From the NCBI RefSeq assembly GCF_036711975.1, contig NC_091970.1, positions 3,479,501-3,543,500 of the forward strand: DNA of 64,000 nt, given 5' to 3'. This stretch comes from Onthophagus taurus (taxonomy: Eukaryota; Arthropoda; Insecta; Coleoptera; Scarabaeidae). Made by a program: the position numbers and the translations under genes. Under the pieces are notes generated by a model. That model saw nothing but the letters and a program-made list of their open reading frames with translations, was not told the DNA's origin and did not search any database. Positions 11,311 through 23,891 of this stretch are shown piece after piece. How positions within the stretch are numbered: the stretch's first letter is position 1; the number at the start of each line of letters is the position of its first letter.

Positions 11311-12720
11311 AACTCAGCATCCGTATACCACCACCTTCCGTCTTTATTGGACCATCTAAAAGTTACTATCTTCATACACATATCGAACAACATAACTCTA
11401 ATTAATAATTTAGTAATCATTTAGAAGAGTAGAGATGATCATCGTTAAAACATCACGAAGTATGAATAAAAGTAGGATAAAATAATCTGTGTTAACCAAA
11501 TTGACCTAAATCAACATGCGCAAAAAAATAATTTACAGTAAATCACTGCCGGTGAGCGAACGCACCAATGAACAAAATGAAACGAAACGAACAAGTGCTG
11601 TATGTGTGAAACTTTCTAAACCATCTGTTCTGCGAGATGTCCCGGCGGTCGAGGACCGAATTAAAGCAATTACAAGCCGACGGCAACGTTAACAGTGTCG
11701 GTCCGCAATCCCATGTCGACCATATGGCCCCCTGAAGTGACATACAAGCAGAACCTCAGCCGTCATACGCAGATGTCCAGATGTTAGCTCTCCGGATTCA
11801 CCCTTTCGGATTATTGCCCAATCCCCTCCGCTATCTCTATCGCAATACCCATCTCTATCGCTCCCGTTCTTCTCGTCGAAGAAGGAAAACGATACTTGAC
11901 TCTGCCATGGCTCAATCTGCCACTCGAGTATTTGTTTTACTTTGCGACGTGCCTTAACCGTGACGCACGGATTTGCTCTCTCTCTGTGTTTCTTTAGCTT
12001 GAGGAGAAACCAATTTGTTAAATTACCCAGATTGAGATAACTAAAAGATTAATTTATCACAATAACATTTTAATTTATCCGGGACCACCGCAAACGAATC
12101 ACAAACAAATTGAAGCTTCCCGAAAAAGATTCGAAAACACAACGAACGGGATACGCCGGAAATAGCGACAAAACCTCGTCTTCTACGCGTGTGGGGGATA
12201 CACCCTATTTAGTGCCCAGATGGCGCACTTTTGCGTCTCCCGCGATCTGTTAAATTAGTTAAATTAGGAGGAGAAGGACACATCTGGTGGGTGTGTGTGT
12301 GGTATCCCGAAGGATGAAGTGGGAGTGTAAACAAATTTTGGAAACCATTAACTCAATTTTTTTTTGTAATGTTGGTAATAAAACAACTTACATTAAAACT
12401 ACAATTTATATTCGGTTTTGCCCTGCTTAGATGGTATACAATCCAATAAGTGTTGCTATTTTTAATAAATATGTAAATCTTCGTTTTTTTCACGCTCCGT
12501 TTTTAGTTTATTATCATTAATGCCATTATGTCTTATGGCTACTCTCATCGCTTACAGCAGAAAATTTCTTATCGAATTTATGTGGTATTCAAGATTTGCC
12601 CGTGTCATATAAAAAAGTTACTGTATATGATAAAAAGTTATCAGCATATACTCTCATGTGCATATCATATCGTTATAGTATTGGATAGCACAGCTATGTC
12701 AACTTATTAAGCCAAGGCCG
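11311..12720. other. Non-coding stretch
   Basis: No gene, known repeat or RNA recognised. It contains an AGATGGCGC motif at about 12218-12226 and a short GT run near 12290. Confidence 0.4.
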
Positions 12721-12739
12721 GTTGCGACCGAAGCGTTGC

Positions 12740-13125
12740 AATATGTACAAGGTGACACAAAAGTTGTCACGTTTTTTTTATGAATGAAAAACTTTGGTTC
12801 TGCTTTTGGATTATGTTTATTTGATGTCTCAAATTTGTTATAGAAAATGATCTCGACTAAATGACCTCTGCCAGAATTGATGACCATACGGGCCCGAAAA
12901 AGAAATCTGGAACGGTTAAATGGGATGATCTTGCCGGCCAAAACCAGAGATAAGGCGACCGAGACAATCCGAATGTCAATTGTGGCTCCTGCAGTATTCT
13001 TTAGTCCCAATCTATCCAATTGAGACGCCTTCAACGTAAACAGAACACCATACAGTAACTTTGAGCGGATGTAACGACTCTTCGTGGGTTATACGCGGAT
13101 TTTCGGCCCAAAAATGACCCAAAAA
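12740..13125 (-). pseudogene. Mariner/Tc1-superfamily transposase fragment
   Basis: Read on the minus strand, three transposase landmarks appear in order. First comes FWAENPRITHEE followed by LHPLKVTVWCSV, then AGATIDIR (equivalent to the QDGAT catalytic segment with the Asp changed to Ala), then WPARSSHLTVPDFFF (equivalent to WPxRSxDLTPxDFFLW). They lie in different frames with stops between, and the first catalytic Asp is lost. It is therefore an inactive remnant of roughly the C-terminal half of the enzyme. Confidence 0.75.
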
Positions 13126-13149
13126 ATACGTTAAACTAAAAAGAAAGTG

Positions 13150-13930
13150 CGAAAAGTGACCAACACTAGATTAACTTCAGTTGTAAAACGTCTATTTTAT
13201 GATAATTAACTTCAGGTTTAAAATGTCAACCTCAATTTTGACATATTTGTAATGTTCATTAAAAATCCTTTAAAATGAGTACAAACACTACATATTTATC
13301 TTCAATATTAATGAAGTTATGGTCAACTTCCGGTTAAGAATGTTAACGTCAATTTTGACATATTTGTAGTCATTGTGAAAAATCCTTTAAAATGAGTCCA
13401 AACATTATACGTTTAATTCCAATATTATTCGAGATATAAGCAACTTCCGGTTTGAAATGTCAATGTCATTTTGACATATTCTTAATTTTTATAAAATGTC
13501 TTAATATTTGTCACAAAAACAAAAATATAATAAAATAAAAAATTAAGGTTGGTGTTAATAGTTAACGTTTTAACTTTTAAATTAAGTTTAAGTTTTAAAT
13601 TGCTATCTTCATGCTATGTTGCTATGTTTTTTATTCTAACTTTTTTGTTTTTTGAGATAAGTCCGTCATCTTTGGACTCATTTTAAAGGTTTTTTAATGA
13701 AGATGACAAATATGTCAAAATTGACGTTTCAAACCGGAAGTGATTGTATTTCTATTCATGTTTAAGTTAAATATGTCGAGTTTGGACTCATTTTAAAGGA
13801 TTTGTTATGAAGTTGACAAATATGTCAAAATGAAAACTTGAAAGTTCGAACTTTTTGGTGTTTTGAGATAAATGCGTCAAGTTTGGACTCACTTTAAAGG
13901 TTATTTTATGAAGATTACGAATATAATAAT
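13150..13930. repeat. Foldback element with tandem-repeat arms
   Basis: The left half holds three ~118-bp units starting near 13207, 13327 and 13443, each with ACTTCCGGTT and TTTTGACATATT phrases; the first two also carry AATCCTTTAAAATGAG. The right half carries the complementary phrases (CTCATTTTAAAGG at about 13678, 13785 and 13891; AAACCGGAAGT near 13731). The whole can fold into a long stem, like FB-type elements. A shorter relative is at 46115-46293. Non-coding. Confidence 0.75.
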
Positions 13931-16739
13931 AAAAATAAAGTTGACATTGACGTCCTTAGACGCACATTGGACATGTTGCATTTTATTTGGGACAAAGTGA
14001 GTAGGTACGCCCTGGTTTCTATGGAAATATATTTTTGTATATTGCATTTTAAGTGAAATTCACTGCGCTTTGTATCTATTTACTTCACCAGTATCAAAGC
14101 AGCATTGTGACCCCTTTTGTTATCTAATATTGTATGAATGTTGTGACAACTCTAACGCCTCGGCTTAATTTGATGTGATGTTACTTTATTATAAGCCGAG
14201 GCCGCAATTTGTCTTATCTAATATCATATATGTAGTTGTTGTAACAACATTTGTGTCCCGATTTAATTTAGTACCGAGAAAGTATGATATCATTTTATTG
14301 TCAAAGCAGTCTCCTCAATTATCTAGTTACTGAAAATGTTACTAGAAAACAACATATATTTTATAAGATAATACTTAAAAACTTATCTTTAGCAAGTGTT
14401 ATAGACAAAAAAATAAATTGTATACGCTTTTATTAACTTGATCGTAAAGATCAAGAAAAAAATTATGGTTGTAATTTTTTTGGTAATGAAAGGATTATTT
14501 TCTACTGGAGATTTTACAGACGGTTAAGAGGCGGTTCGTAGGAAATACGTTCCTGTTTATTTAGAGACTTTCTGTTCCCAACATAACCCGGTTTTGTTTT
14601 TATAGACAACGGAAAGTTAAAGCCACCCGAGAACCATCTGGAAAGCTTCTAATTCGGGAAGGGTGTAGGTTTCTCGTTTCGGGAGATACATTTTTATCAT
14701 TTTCTTTCTCCCGAAAAAGATGAAACGAATGTGTGTGGTATCTAATAAAATCATAAAATTTTCTGAATATAATTGAATCTTTTTAATAGTAGCCAAGAGT
14801 AAATCGTAGGTTTTGCAATGTTGAATCCCGGGTGCCTTGTTTCTAATCGAGTTGGCCACAACCGCGCCGTTGCGACAGTGGCGCCAGTCCGACGACGCCG
14901 ACTGCCTGCCCAAACATCCAGCTCCCAAGATACTTTACTTGCAAACTTCTCTTGTCTTTTATGTCTCATATCTCCATTTATTTATCTTGCTAAAATCTTT
15001 TAATATAACTCCTTTAATGTGTATATTTTTAATTCAGACAGGTGTCTCATTCGTTGGAATAAAAGAAGGGAAAAGAAACACCCGGTGCGCAAGAAACGAT
15101 TAACTTCGCCGTCAGTTTTGTTTAGCTTAAGGGCCGATACAAAAAAGTAAAAAAAAAATTAAAAAGAAAAAGAAAAAAAGAAGCGGTGGAACAAAAGAAT
15201 TGGGTGAAGGGATCCTATCTGGGTTGACAATGAAACATGTGCATGCGTAATTGGGCTTAGCCCAAATTTCTGGAGGTGCCATTTAGATTAGTCCGTCGCG
15301 ATAAGAAGGGGAACCGTACCAACAAAAAGAAGAACCTTCCGAAACTCAATTAAGAACAGGTGCTCTCAAGAATACTTCACTACGGTTCGGTTTGTGGCGT
15401 TTCATTTTAAGGTAAATAATTCGTATTGGTATCTAATTTGGCGATTTGACACACTCAAAAACCGATCGCTTTCACCCTTTTGATCAAAATTTAAATTTCT
15501 TACATAAACATATCGGCAATTATGAAAAATTTTGCCCATGTAACCACTTTCACTGTAAACGCAACCGAAGAAAATTGATTAATATCATTTTTGGGTGATA
15601 TTTTTTTATAATTGGAATTAAAATTGTATGTCTAAAAGATATAATGATAGGGAAAAAAATCGTGACGTATACACGTTGGGTTATTTCAAAGGAGGGATGA
15701 TTACCAGAAAAAATATAGGACACCTGTCCAACCTCACCTAAAGATATCCACCTAAAGCACCTGTTTCTTTTTTTTCTTTCTTTTTTTTCCTTCTTTTTTT
15801 TTCTTCCCCTTTTTTCTTCTTTTTCCTTTTAAATAACTTTTCAAAACATTTAGATCATACAAAGTTACTCATCAAGAATATTATATTCTATTCACCTTGA
15901 ATTTAAATAGTTACAGCCGTATATGGAACACGTGGAAGTATTAAGTGTTATAGTCTTGCACGAAAAAGGTGCTTACGACAATAGGAAGAGAATAATAAGA
16001 AAATACAAATGGAATGAGAGAGTTTGCGATATCAGCGATAATTAATCGTATACCGATAAGTACGTTATCGCAATGCGGATGAGGAATCGGCGCTTTCACT
16101 CTCTGTCAAGGTTTATTTATTTGCAATGTTCATTAGCAGTCGGAGGCCGTCTGTTTTGCCGCGATTAAATTGCCGTTTTTCTCCCGCGATACGCTCTAAG
16201 TGTTAAAGCGTCCAACAGATGGTGCGATGCGCTGAGGATAAACTTTCATTTATTATTATCTTATTGATGAGGAGGCATTTTTATTAATCAATTAAACTTT
16301 CTTCTAAATCTTCAGTTATCATCATCAATTACAATCTATCTTCAGCATAAAAAAGCACAAAGTTTTGTCACTTAATAGACACCAACCTCTAAATATTAAC
16401 CAAGAGATGAAACGTTAACGCTTCAAATACGTTACAATTTGAGCTTGAAAACATTTAAGATCTACACACTCTTGAGGAGTATACATGGCAATTTGGTATC
16501 TGTTTAGAATCGGCGGAAAACACGTTGGACTGTGAAATGGTCTCGAGTCACAAAGTAACACATTTCGTTGTGCGCAATTTAACTAACTAATATAGCCGTT
16601 TGATCTAAGAAATGAATATTGAAGATGGTGTCTCTCTTTTAAAGAGTAATTTAAGGAAATTTTGACTACTTGGGTGGTATAACTACTTATATATAGTTAA
16701 TTGAATATCTAAATAAGTATAGTGAATTTCACTTAAGAT
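13931..16739. other. Non-coding stretch with purine/pyrimidine tracts
   Basis: No gene recognised. An 11-bp inverted repeat (gcctcggctta at 14157-14167, complement at 14192-14202) is present. A purine-only-like tract at about 15143-15185 is followed by a ~70-bp C/T-only tract at about 15762-15832, and the two could pair. GC-richer islets near 14870-14930 (with GTGGCGCCAG) and 16130-16230 may be regulatory. Confidence 0.4.
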
Positions 16740-17000
16740 GCAATATACAGTGTTAGTTCTACATAGTAACAGTACTAGTGTAAAACTAGAACTAACACTA
16801 TACCTAGTACTAGAATCATTTGGGTTTAGCCGTCTTTAGAGACGTGCGGCTAAACTCAAATGATTCTAGTTCTGGGTATAGTTTTAGTTCTACATAGTAA
16901 CAGTGCTAGTATAAAACTAGAACTAATTCTAGACCTAGAATTGTGTTAGTTCTAGTTTTAATTGTTATTCAGCGCTAGATTGTTGTATATTTTATTGAAG
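16740..17000. repeat. Palindromic CTAG-type repeat, clearest copy
   Basis: The two arms mirror each other around about 16838, where GTTTAGCCGTC and its complement GTGCGGCTAAAC face each other. The arms are built from TTCTAGTTTTA / TAAAACTAGAA phrases with ACATAGTAACAG insertions in the same position on both sides. The right end carries the shared core cagcgctagattgttgtata. Non-coding. Confidence 0.8.
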
Positions 17001-18240
17001 TAGTTGAAAGGTTAAATGTACGCAAATATGCAGAACTACCCAATGTCTATACTATTAAGTTATGTTGCATTTTATGTGGAACAGTACAAGTGCATAGTAG
17101 TTTTGTTACTGTATATAATATAAATTTACAAAACATAAATAATACAAACAACATGATGAAAAATACGAAATTTAAAAGAAATCTTCAAAAACTCTTTTTC
17201 AGGAAAAATAGAAGTGACATAAATTAATTTCATTTCTTATATGCGGCTATAAATGATGGAGAATACGGTGTAATTGAAATTAAATTAATCAGAACGTCTG
17301 CTCAATTTGAAATTTGCAAGAAATCCTCATGAACAAGTTCATCCAGAAAGATTGTAAATGGTAAAAATTGTTTCCTCTTCATTTTTGTGACTATAGGTGA
17401 TGATAAATACGATGCAGTTAAAATTAAATTGTTCAGAAAGTTTTCTTTGCATGTTGCATACGGAATGTAGGGTTTTAATGATTATTACAAAACAATATAA
17501 AGTGCAATAAAGTTGTGTTTATTATTTGAAACATTTCAATTTGAACTTTAGATAAATTCAAAAACATAAAATATATTGGTTCATAACAATTTTTTATAAT
17601 TTCGAACGTTAAGAACGAAGCGGTAGATCTTTGACTTGTCCGGACGGTAGGAGGTATGACTTGTCCGTCTGACCATATAAGAGGGGCCGTCGTTGGCGCC
17701 AGGTGTTGCCTGATCTGCCGCCGAGAGCGCCGCCTACTGTGTACCACGCAGATCGCTAAGCGGCACACCGGAATCTATAGTCTCCCGTGTGACTCGAATC
17801 CCAATTGACCAACACCATAAATACCAATCCCAAATACAAACACCAGTATTATAACAATTAATATCATTCTAATTTTGAGATAGAGCGAAAAAAATAAAAG
17901 TGATATGTTTTTATTTGCGATGATGTAGCCTTTTTAACTTTACTATGAGTCACGGTGATTTGCCGCTTTGTTTGGCTCTGTAACGAAGTCGGGTGTCTCA
18001 CCGAGAGAAAGAATAGCCCGTATGAAAATTCTTCTCCGTCGAGGCCGTGACTGCTGGCTGCCTGGTTGGCTCCAGATGTCTGATCTTGAATACACAGATT
18101 CCATAACAGAGCCGGACACACACTTTACTCGAACACATGTTTTTAACCATTCTTTAACCAAAACAACTTTGATGTTATTAAAATTTAAAAAATTGTTAAT
18201 TAATCTTTCAATACACTATCGGTACGCGCAATTTAGTGGT
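17001..18240. other. Non-coding stretch with a GC-rich islet
   Basis: AT-rich except for about 17600-17770, which contains TTGGCGCCAGG and reads open on the minus strand without resembling a protein. A second slightly GC-richer patch at 18030-18120 likewise has no recognisable product. Confidence 0.35.
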
Positions 18241-18545
18241 GTACTTGACAATAAAAAAATATCACTGTTTTTGATGGGAACGTGTAACATAAAAACCGAG
18301 GCAGTGAAGAATACTTGATAGTAAAACAAAATAATGTTTTTGATGCGAATGTGTATTTTAATAGCCGAGGCAGCTATTCTGCCGAAGCAGTACAAAATAC
18401 ATGACATTAAAAGAAAAGTAATATTTTTGATGCAAATGTGTAACTTAAAAACCGAGGCAGTGGAGAAAACATGACAATAAAAAAAATAATTGTATGATAC
18501 GAATGTGTAATTTAAAAACTGAGGCAGTGCATAGTATTTGATTTT
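18240..18545. repeat. Degenerate minisatellite, four units of ~70-85 bp
   Basis: Four successive blocks each contain TTGATGCGAATGTGTA-like sequence followed by AAAACCGAGGCAGT and a GACA-TAAAA phrase. The spacing varies slightly and the second unit has a short internal duplication (gccgaggcagc ... gccgaagcag). The open frame on the minus strand that spans it repeats the same peptide and is a by-product. Confidence 0.75.
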
Positions 18546-18659
18546 ATTAAAAAGTTTCAACACAAGTTGCGTTATTTTATGTTTATAGACAAACTCGGGG
18601 TATTCCCCGAAAAAAAAAATGCAATCTAAATCCGGATCTGTAACCGAATAAGCGATACG

Positions 18660-18938
18660 TTACAGCTTTGTCATTTTACTTCCCGTTCTTTTACTGGACT
18701 CTAACCGGTCGCCTTCTTTTTTACTTCGAAGAAATCGTTGCGACACTTTAACCGCTGGCGCCTTGGTTGTTCTATTTAGATGCTGCGCCGTGATTGGCAT
18801 CATTACCGAGTTGGAATAATACGAACAAACTTTGAAAATGATCTCTATAAATATAAAGAAAAAATTAATTTTATGTTTAGAACAAAAAAAAATGGTAAAT
18901 ATTGACTTACCAATGCAAACAGTAACCCAGAAATGCAT
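18660..18938 (-). CDS. Possible small two-exon gene, product unknown
   Basis: An ATG at 18936-18938 opens a frame that runs to a good donor (G then GTAAGT at 18910). A good acceptor (TTTATAG ending at 18845) begins a second exon at 18844 that stays open to TAA at 18660-18662. Joined, this gives about 70 residues: a hydrophobic Cys-containing start (MHFWVTVCI) and a basic, Ser/Lys-rich tail. I do not recognise the family. An in-frame TGA just upstream argues against a longer N-terminus unless another exon exists. It could be the last exons of an unseen gene or chance. Confidence 0.25.
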   Translation of the reverse strand: MHFWVTVCIGKSIFTIFFCSKHKINFFFIFIEIIFKVCSYYSNSVMMPITAQHLNRTTKAPAVKVSQRFLRSKKEGDRLESSKRTGSKMTKL

Positions 18939-19553
18939 AGCACCCGCTTGTGTTGTTGCACCTGGTGCGATAACTACTGATAACAGCTGATATGGTAAAT
19001 CCGCCAAAACGGCTTTGGATCACCTGTGCTTTACGAAGCTAAATATCCTTAATTTATTGTTATAATTAAGTGTCCTCATTCTTTTAATGATTTATTTGTT
19101 ATAAATAAATTTTTGATTATTATTTTTTTTGTAGGAATAATGCTGGTGCTTGGTATTAAGTGTGGCTATATCATTACCAACACGAACTGAAAGAGGGCAG
19201 ATGCTCGCCACCTGTTCCTGTCGACTGCACTCAGGTACAGCCTTGGCCCTGCACACACTAACCGCGATCCGCTCGTCATTTTTGCGGCAATTTCGAGGTT
19301 CAAGGCACCTGTGTGCTTAGCAGGAGGTGTATTCCTCCACCTGTACCGCCACCGGTAACACCCGCTGAAGATCCAGACAACGACAACGACGCAACCGAAC
19401 AGAAGAAGCAGGTGGAGGCAACGACGACCAGAAGTAATAACACCCTAATTGGATGCGGACAAAGAGTGTCTTTGTCTTTTTTCGGAGATAATTTGTCAAT
19501 TTTGATGTAAATATGAAAAAGAATGAGGAAGAGAAATTTTTGCAGCTGCTACA

Positions 19554-20927
19554 TTAATTAGCATCCCTGTTTTCGAGAATCGCAAATATTGAGTATGACA
19601 ATTTAAGAACCTAAAATTTATTTCAATTAATAACAAACACAAAAAAGAATTAATTTCGTTACGGCGGTAAACGTGGAAAGCGTTAAAGTTGCGAATTTCC
19701 CAATCGTTAAAAACATGGGTTTCTGCATCCTTTGCATCGTTAAGATCATCATCTTCTTGTACGAAACGGTCGTGTCCATCCAATTGCTTTCCCATATTGC
19801 ATTTGGGATTAATTGCGCCTAAAACACAAAATTTTAAGAAATTATCCTTAACAATTTTTTAATTAAAATACTTGAACCGTTACGTTGTTCCCAAAAGCGC
19901 AATATATCCCCAATTCAATTAACGCAGTACCCATGTACACCATATAAGTTATAAATTCGTTACTCCCAACTGTTGACTAAAATTTTATCGTTTTAATGTA
20001 TCAAATCAATTTTTATTGATTAATCCTCACCATGCTCAAAAGAAGCAAACAACTACAAAACACAAAAGTGCATAACCCAACTTGCGCGAGATTAATATAA
20101 CTCTGAAACGATTCCAATTCCCGAAAACTCTCAATAACGACTTGGAGGTGTCGAACCATTTTTTTAAATTCCTCCACCATTGTTTCATTTAAAGTTAATT
20201 TAAAATTATCTTTTTTTATTTTTAGTTGGCAACGTTCCTCAATCGTTCGAAAAGCTCCTTGTAATATGACCAAGTGGCAGGCGATCAAGTTCATCAAGTT
20301 TATTAGTAAGGTATCCGATCCGATAATTGCGTGAATGAACGCGAAATGTGGCAAACCTTGATACAAAAGCATCGCTCCGTATTTTAGTGGTGTATCGTGG
20401 TTGAAGGGCATCCACATGTTGTAAGGTTTGTTCGTGAGTCGATCTTTCGTTACCAAGCTTTTTAGATACTCGTAAATGTAAGGCAAAAAGGCCAATAAAA
20501 AATAAGCCGTCGCGAAAGAGTATAAAATAACCGTCGTGATTTTCCCCAATTTTTTATATCTATTTATTATGCTTCTAAGATTGCAATTTTTTGCGTTTTC
20601 GTAATTAAATTCGTTGTTTTCCATTTTATTAACGATTTCGCGAATGTTATCACCTCGAAATACGAACATGCAACATTTAACGGTTCCCCCCAAATGCATT
20701 ATTGCTATATTTAAGGTGTTCGATGTCTCAAATAGATCGTTATAAGTCGCAGAAACGCTAATAAACTCAGTCAAAACGTACCAACAGAAAACAAACGTCA
20801 AAATGACGTATTTATAGATCTTGTAAAGATTTAAATAAAGCCCTGTTACTTTTGGGTCCCATAAACCGCCGGGAATCGATAACCAAATATTCCATTTAAG
20901 AAAACCTTTAAAATGTTTCAACTTCAT
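19554..20927 (-). CDS. Odorant receptor (7tm_6 family), complete
   Basis: Insect odorant receptors are seven-pass membrane proteins that form ligand-gated cation channels with Orco in antennal neurons. Four exons (20031-20927, 19884-19976, 19663-19818 and 19554-19610), all joined in phase 0 by GT-AG introns, give exactly 400 residues, the normal size. Exon 1 holds the first six hydrophobic segments. The last three short exons carry the conserved 7tm_6 C-terminus: GIYCAFGNN, then IPNAIWESNW, then KKMMILTMQRMQKPM and a final SYSIFAIL. The short C-terminal exons match the usual structure of these genes. No frame damage is seen. The neighbour downstream in transcription is non-coding; upstream lies a repeat-rich spacer. 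Subfamily cannot be assigned without a search. Confidence 0.93.
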
Positions 20928-22447
20928 TTCGGGTAATGTTAAAAGAATACAAATTTCTTAATATTTATTGGTAACGATGTCTTTGATGAATTCTTTATTA
21001 ATGCAAATTAAAGTAGACAAGATTCTTTGTGAAAAAAATTCTTTGAAAAAAGAGTTTGCAATTTCTTTAAAGAATAATTATAGAGTAAAGAAAAGTAAGT
21101 TTAAATAATTTGCAAAGAAGGAATCGCTTGAAATTAAAATTAAAGAGGAATATGAAGAGATTAGTGGCGACATCTATCAAATTTAAGATTAAGTAGGAAA
21201 TGAAAGATTACAGAAATATGTTTGAATTATTTAAATCTAATTTTTTTGATGTTAATCTGCAATAAAAGTGATAACTTTTAATGTTAGGTGGGAATCTTGA
21301 TTTCCTTAATCGAGATATATACAACATCAAGAATATTGATGTGGTAATCATAGTTAATGTCAGTTAAGAGTGAAAGAGAGAAAAACGCATTGAAATTTAA
21401 AACTAGTTTTAAATTTGTCATAAAATAGGACAAGGATTCTTTATGAATGCAAATTAAAGTTAGAATGCTAGAAATCTGGCGAATCAACATGAAGTCGTCA
21501 GTTTTCAAGCATTCTACCACCTCACCCGCAAGCGACCGCAGCAATTTGAGGTGAAATCAAAATACATAGTCTCCTATAAGATGATATTTATCCTCAAATC
21601 GCCGAGGTCGCTTACGGGCGAGGCGCTGAGTTCTTTAATATCATATTTTAGAAAAGTTATTAACTTGTTTGGGAAATGGTAAAATGACTTAGGTTGGCTA
21701 AACAAAAAATCACTAGGAATCATAATTATTTTGGGTTGGTAATAATTTTTTTTTAAGTTTAAGATTGGTTATGTATCCTTTTCGATTTGACGTTTAATTA
21801 AACACCATTTTTGAGCTTTATCTAAACAAAAGTAAGTATTACATGAAGCGCACAAAGATTACTCCTAAAATATATATTAGTAATAATCAACCATCGACAG
21901 CTGATTGAATTATTTTTATGCTTCGAAAGTTTTCTAATTTTTTTAAAAGGCACTTTTCTTTCTACCTGGTAAGTTATAAAATTAACAAACATTGAAGTCT
22001 AAAATTAATTTGATTTTAGCATTATGGCGTTTATAATATAACAGGATGATTTTAATTCATAAAAAGTGTAAATAACCAAGTAATTGATTTAATCCTGGCA
22101 AAGTTACCTCAAACAATTCAACCGACAACATTCTGAGTCCAATTTATTTTAAAGAAAGAAAATGTATTCGAAGGAAGAGGCTTTCCCAACTTTTCGGTAA
22201 TGTTGTACGAGACTACCTAACCACCAAAAATTGGTTAAATATCAAAAATTAACTAGGAACCACGACTAGGAACCTTATGAGGTTAGTGGCGACATCTATC
22301 AAATTAAAGATTAGGTAGGAAATGAATGATTACAGAAATCTGTTTTTGAACAAGGTTTTAGGTAATTTAATTATTTTATTAAAAATTCGAAAACATTTAT
22401 GATACATTAACTTAACTAACAATTAATATCGTCTTATAAAATAAAAT
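20928..22447. repeat. Intergenic spacer with copies of a transporter-flanking direct repeat
   Basis: A block at about 21165-21900 and a second partial copy at 22158-22350 match sequence on the other side of the transporter (24497-25090) in the same order. Shared landmarks include GTGGCGACATCTATCAAATT, catagtctcctatgagatga-like, GACTTAGGTTGGCTAAACA and ATGTATCCTTTTCGATTTGA. An extra segment (about 21284-21544) interrupts the first copy. Non-coding. Confidence 0.75.
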
Positions 22448-23891
22448 TTATTTATCTAAAATAGCCAAAATTTCATTCCGACTTTTTCCTTTCGTTTCAG
22501 GCATACAAACGGAAACGAACCCGATTCCGACGGCATTCAACGCGGCAAACCCCCAAAAAGAAACGGCGGTTCCAATTTGAACCGCCAATAACGGATAAAA
22601 CTTGGAACACACAAACGAGCAACTAAAACAAACGCAAATGGTTAAGGTGGCAGCCACCGACATAACGTGAGGTGGAAAAATTTCGCTTAAAACCGGCAAA
22701 GGAATCGGTCCCGCGCCAAAATTATAAGTGGCAATGTAGATCATTAACGCCAAAATCGGTAACCAAGAAAGATGGGATACCTGCAGGTGGTTTTCTTTTA
22801 AATGGAAATAATAACCCAAAGTTATTAATGTTAAGCACGTCCCCGAAATTGAAATGAGAAAAAGTACTTTTCAGCCAGCTTTTTCAACGGTTAATGAAGC
22901 TGAAACGCTTGAGATTATTTGAACGATTCCGATTATTATCGTTGCGATTTCAGAGGAGACGTTTATTCCTGAGCTGTCAAATATAGTTTGCAAATAAAAC
23001 AAAACCACAGATATTGCAGTTAATTGTTGGACAATCATTAACCCGCAGGTAACGATTAACCCTTTCTTTAAAGATTTTGTTTTTAATATTTCAGAAATTC
23101 CCCCGTTTTCGGTTGATTTAGCATCGATGGTTTGTAAAAGCTCCTCATCGACGAGTTTTTTATCCCCACCTCGGTATTTTAATAACGCCGTTTTAGCTTC
23201 GTTGTATTTATTTTTTTTAATTAAATAAGTCGGAGATTCGGGAATAAAAACGATAAATAAAATGATAAAAGTTAAAGGAAAAACACTCGAGATTAAATTA
23301 AATGTTTTTAAAGTAACATAAGGCCCTAATGAGAACGAAAATAAATTTCCGCATGTTATAAAAGCGACTGTTAAGCAACCGATCATTCCGCGATTAGTTA
23401 TTTCGGTTATTTCGCCGATAAACATTGGTTGAACGGTCATAAAGATACCTATTGCTAACCCCATAATAAATCTAGATAAATAATAGAGTTCGATCATCGT
23501 TGAGAAAGCCAAACAAATAAAAGTAACAGTTAAAGGAATCGCGCAAATCACCAAAGATAATTTCCTTCCTATTTTATCCACTAAAAATCCCCCGAGAAAT
23601 GGCCCAAAAGCTGATCCTAGCGAAACTAACGGCGCTAGCCAAGATATCTCTTCAATCGTTATTTTATGGTCTAAAGGTGTATCATTTTGTTTTAATTTCG
23701 GAATTACAGGTGATGTCCAAGCGAAAATAATCCCACAAGTAAACGATAATAAATTAACTAAAAAAGAAAATAAAACAAAATAAAAATTTTAAAATTAATT
23801 TTTTCTCACCTATAAGTGACGTTAAAAACAAAAAAGTTCTTGAGTGTTTAGAAAGGCCTTCTTGCGAAGATTCTTTTTCTTGTTGGGTCAT
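22448..23891 (-). CDS. Tret1-like MFS sugar transporter with one in-frame TGA
   Basis: This is a sugar-porter-family facilitator of the insect Tret1-like (trehalose/hexose) type in the plasma membrane. Exon 1 (23810-23891) starts MTQQEKESSQ; exon 2 (22448-23757) joins in phase 1. The full frame is 463 codons, the normal length. Landmarks are a DKIGRK loop between TM2 and TM3, PESPTYLIKK after TM6, IVQQLTAISVVLFY in TM7 and PETKGKS after TM12. The frame is interrupted only once, by TGA at 22871-22873 (codon 323), inside the conserved D-R-x-G-R-R/K loop after TM8: the sequence reads VEKAG, stop, KVLFLIS. Family members have Arg there, so a single CGA-to-TGA change explains it. Either a recent pseudogene, a polymorphic null, a sequencing error or readthrough is possible. 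Direct repeats flank the gene. Confidence 0.88.

Noticed and set aside
10942..11312. Overlapping open frames on both strands in the GC island
   Set aside because: Arg/Pro/Ala-rich translations with no family resemblance; an effect of GC content.
17780..17810. tRNA-like phrase (gactcgaatccc)
   Set aside because: It resembles a T-arm but no acceptor, D or anticodon arm can be formed around it; no tRNA found in the window.
19184..19510. Cys/Pro-rich plus-strand frame (RRCIPPPVPPPVTPAED) with a possible donor at 19234
   Set aside because: An in-frame TAA interrupts it and no domain is recognisable; not enough to call a gene.
22871..22873. Selenocysteine at the transporter TGA
   Set aside because: The family has Arg at this position and no SECIS-like context is expected; a point mutation is simpler.
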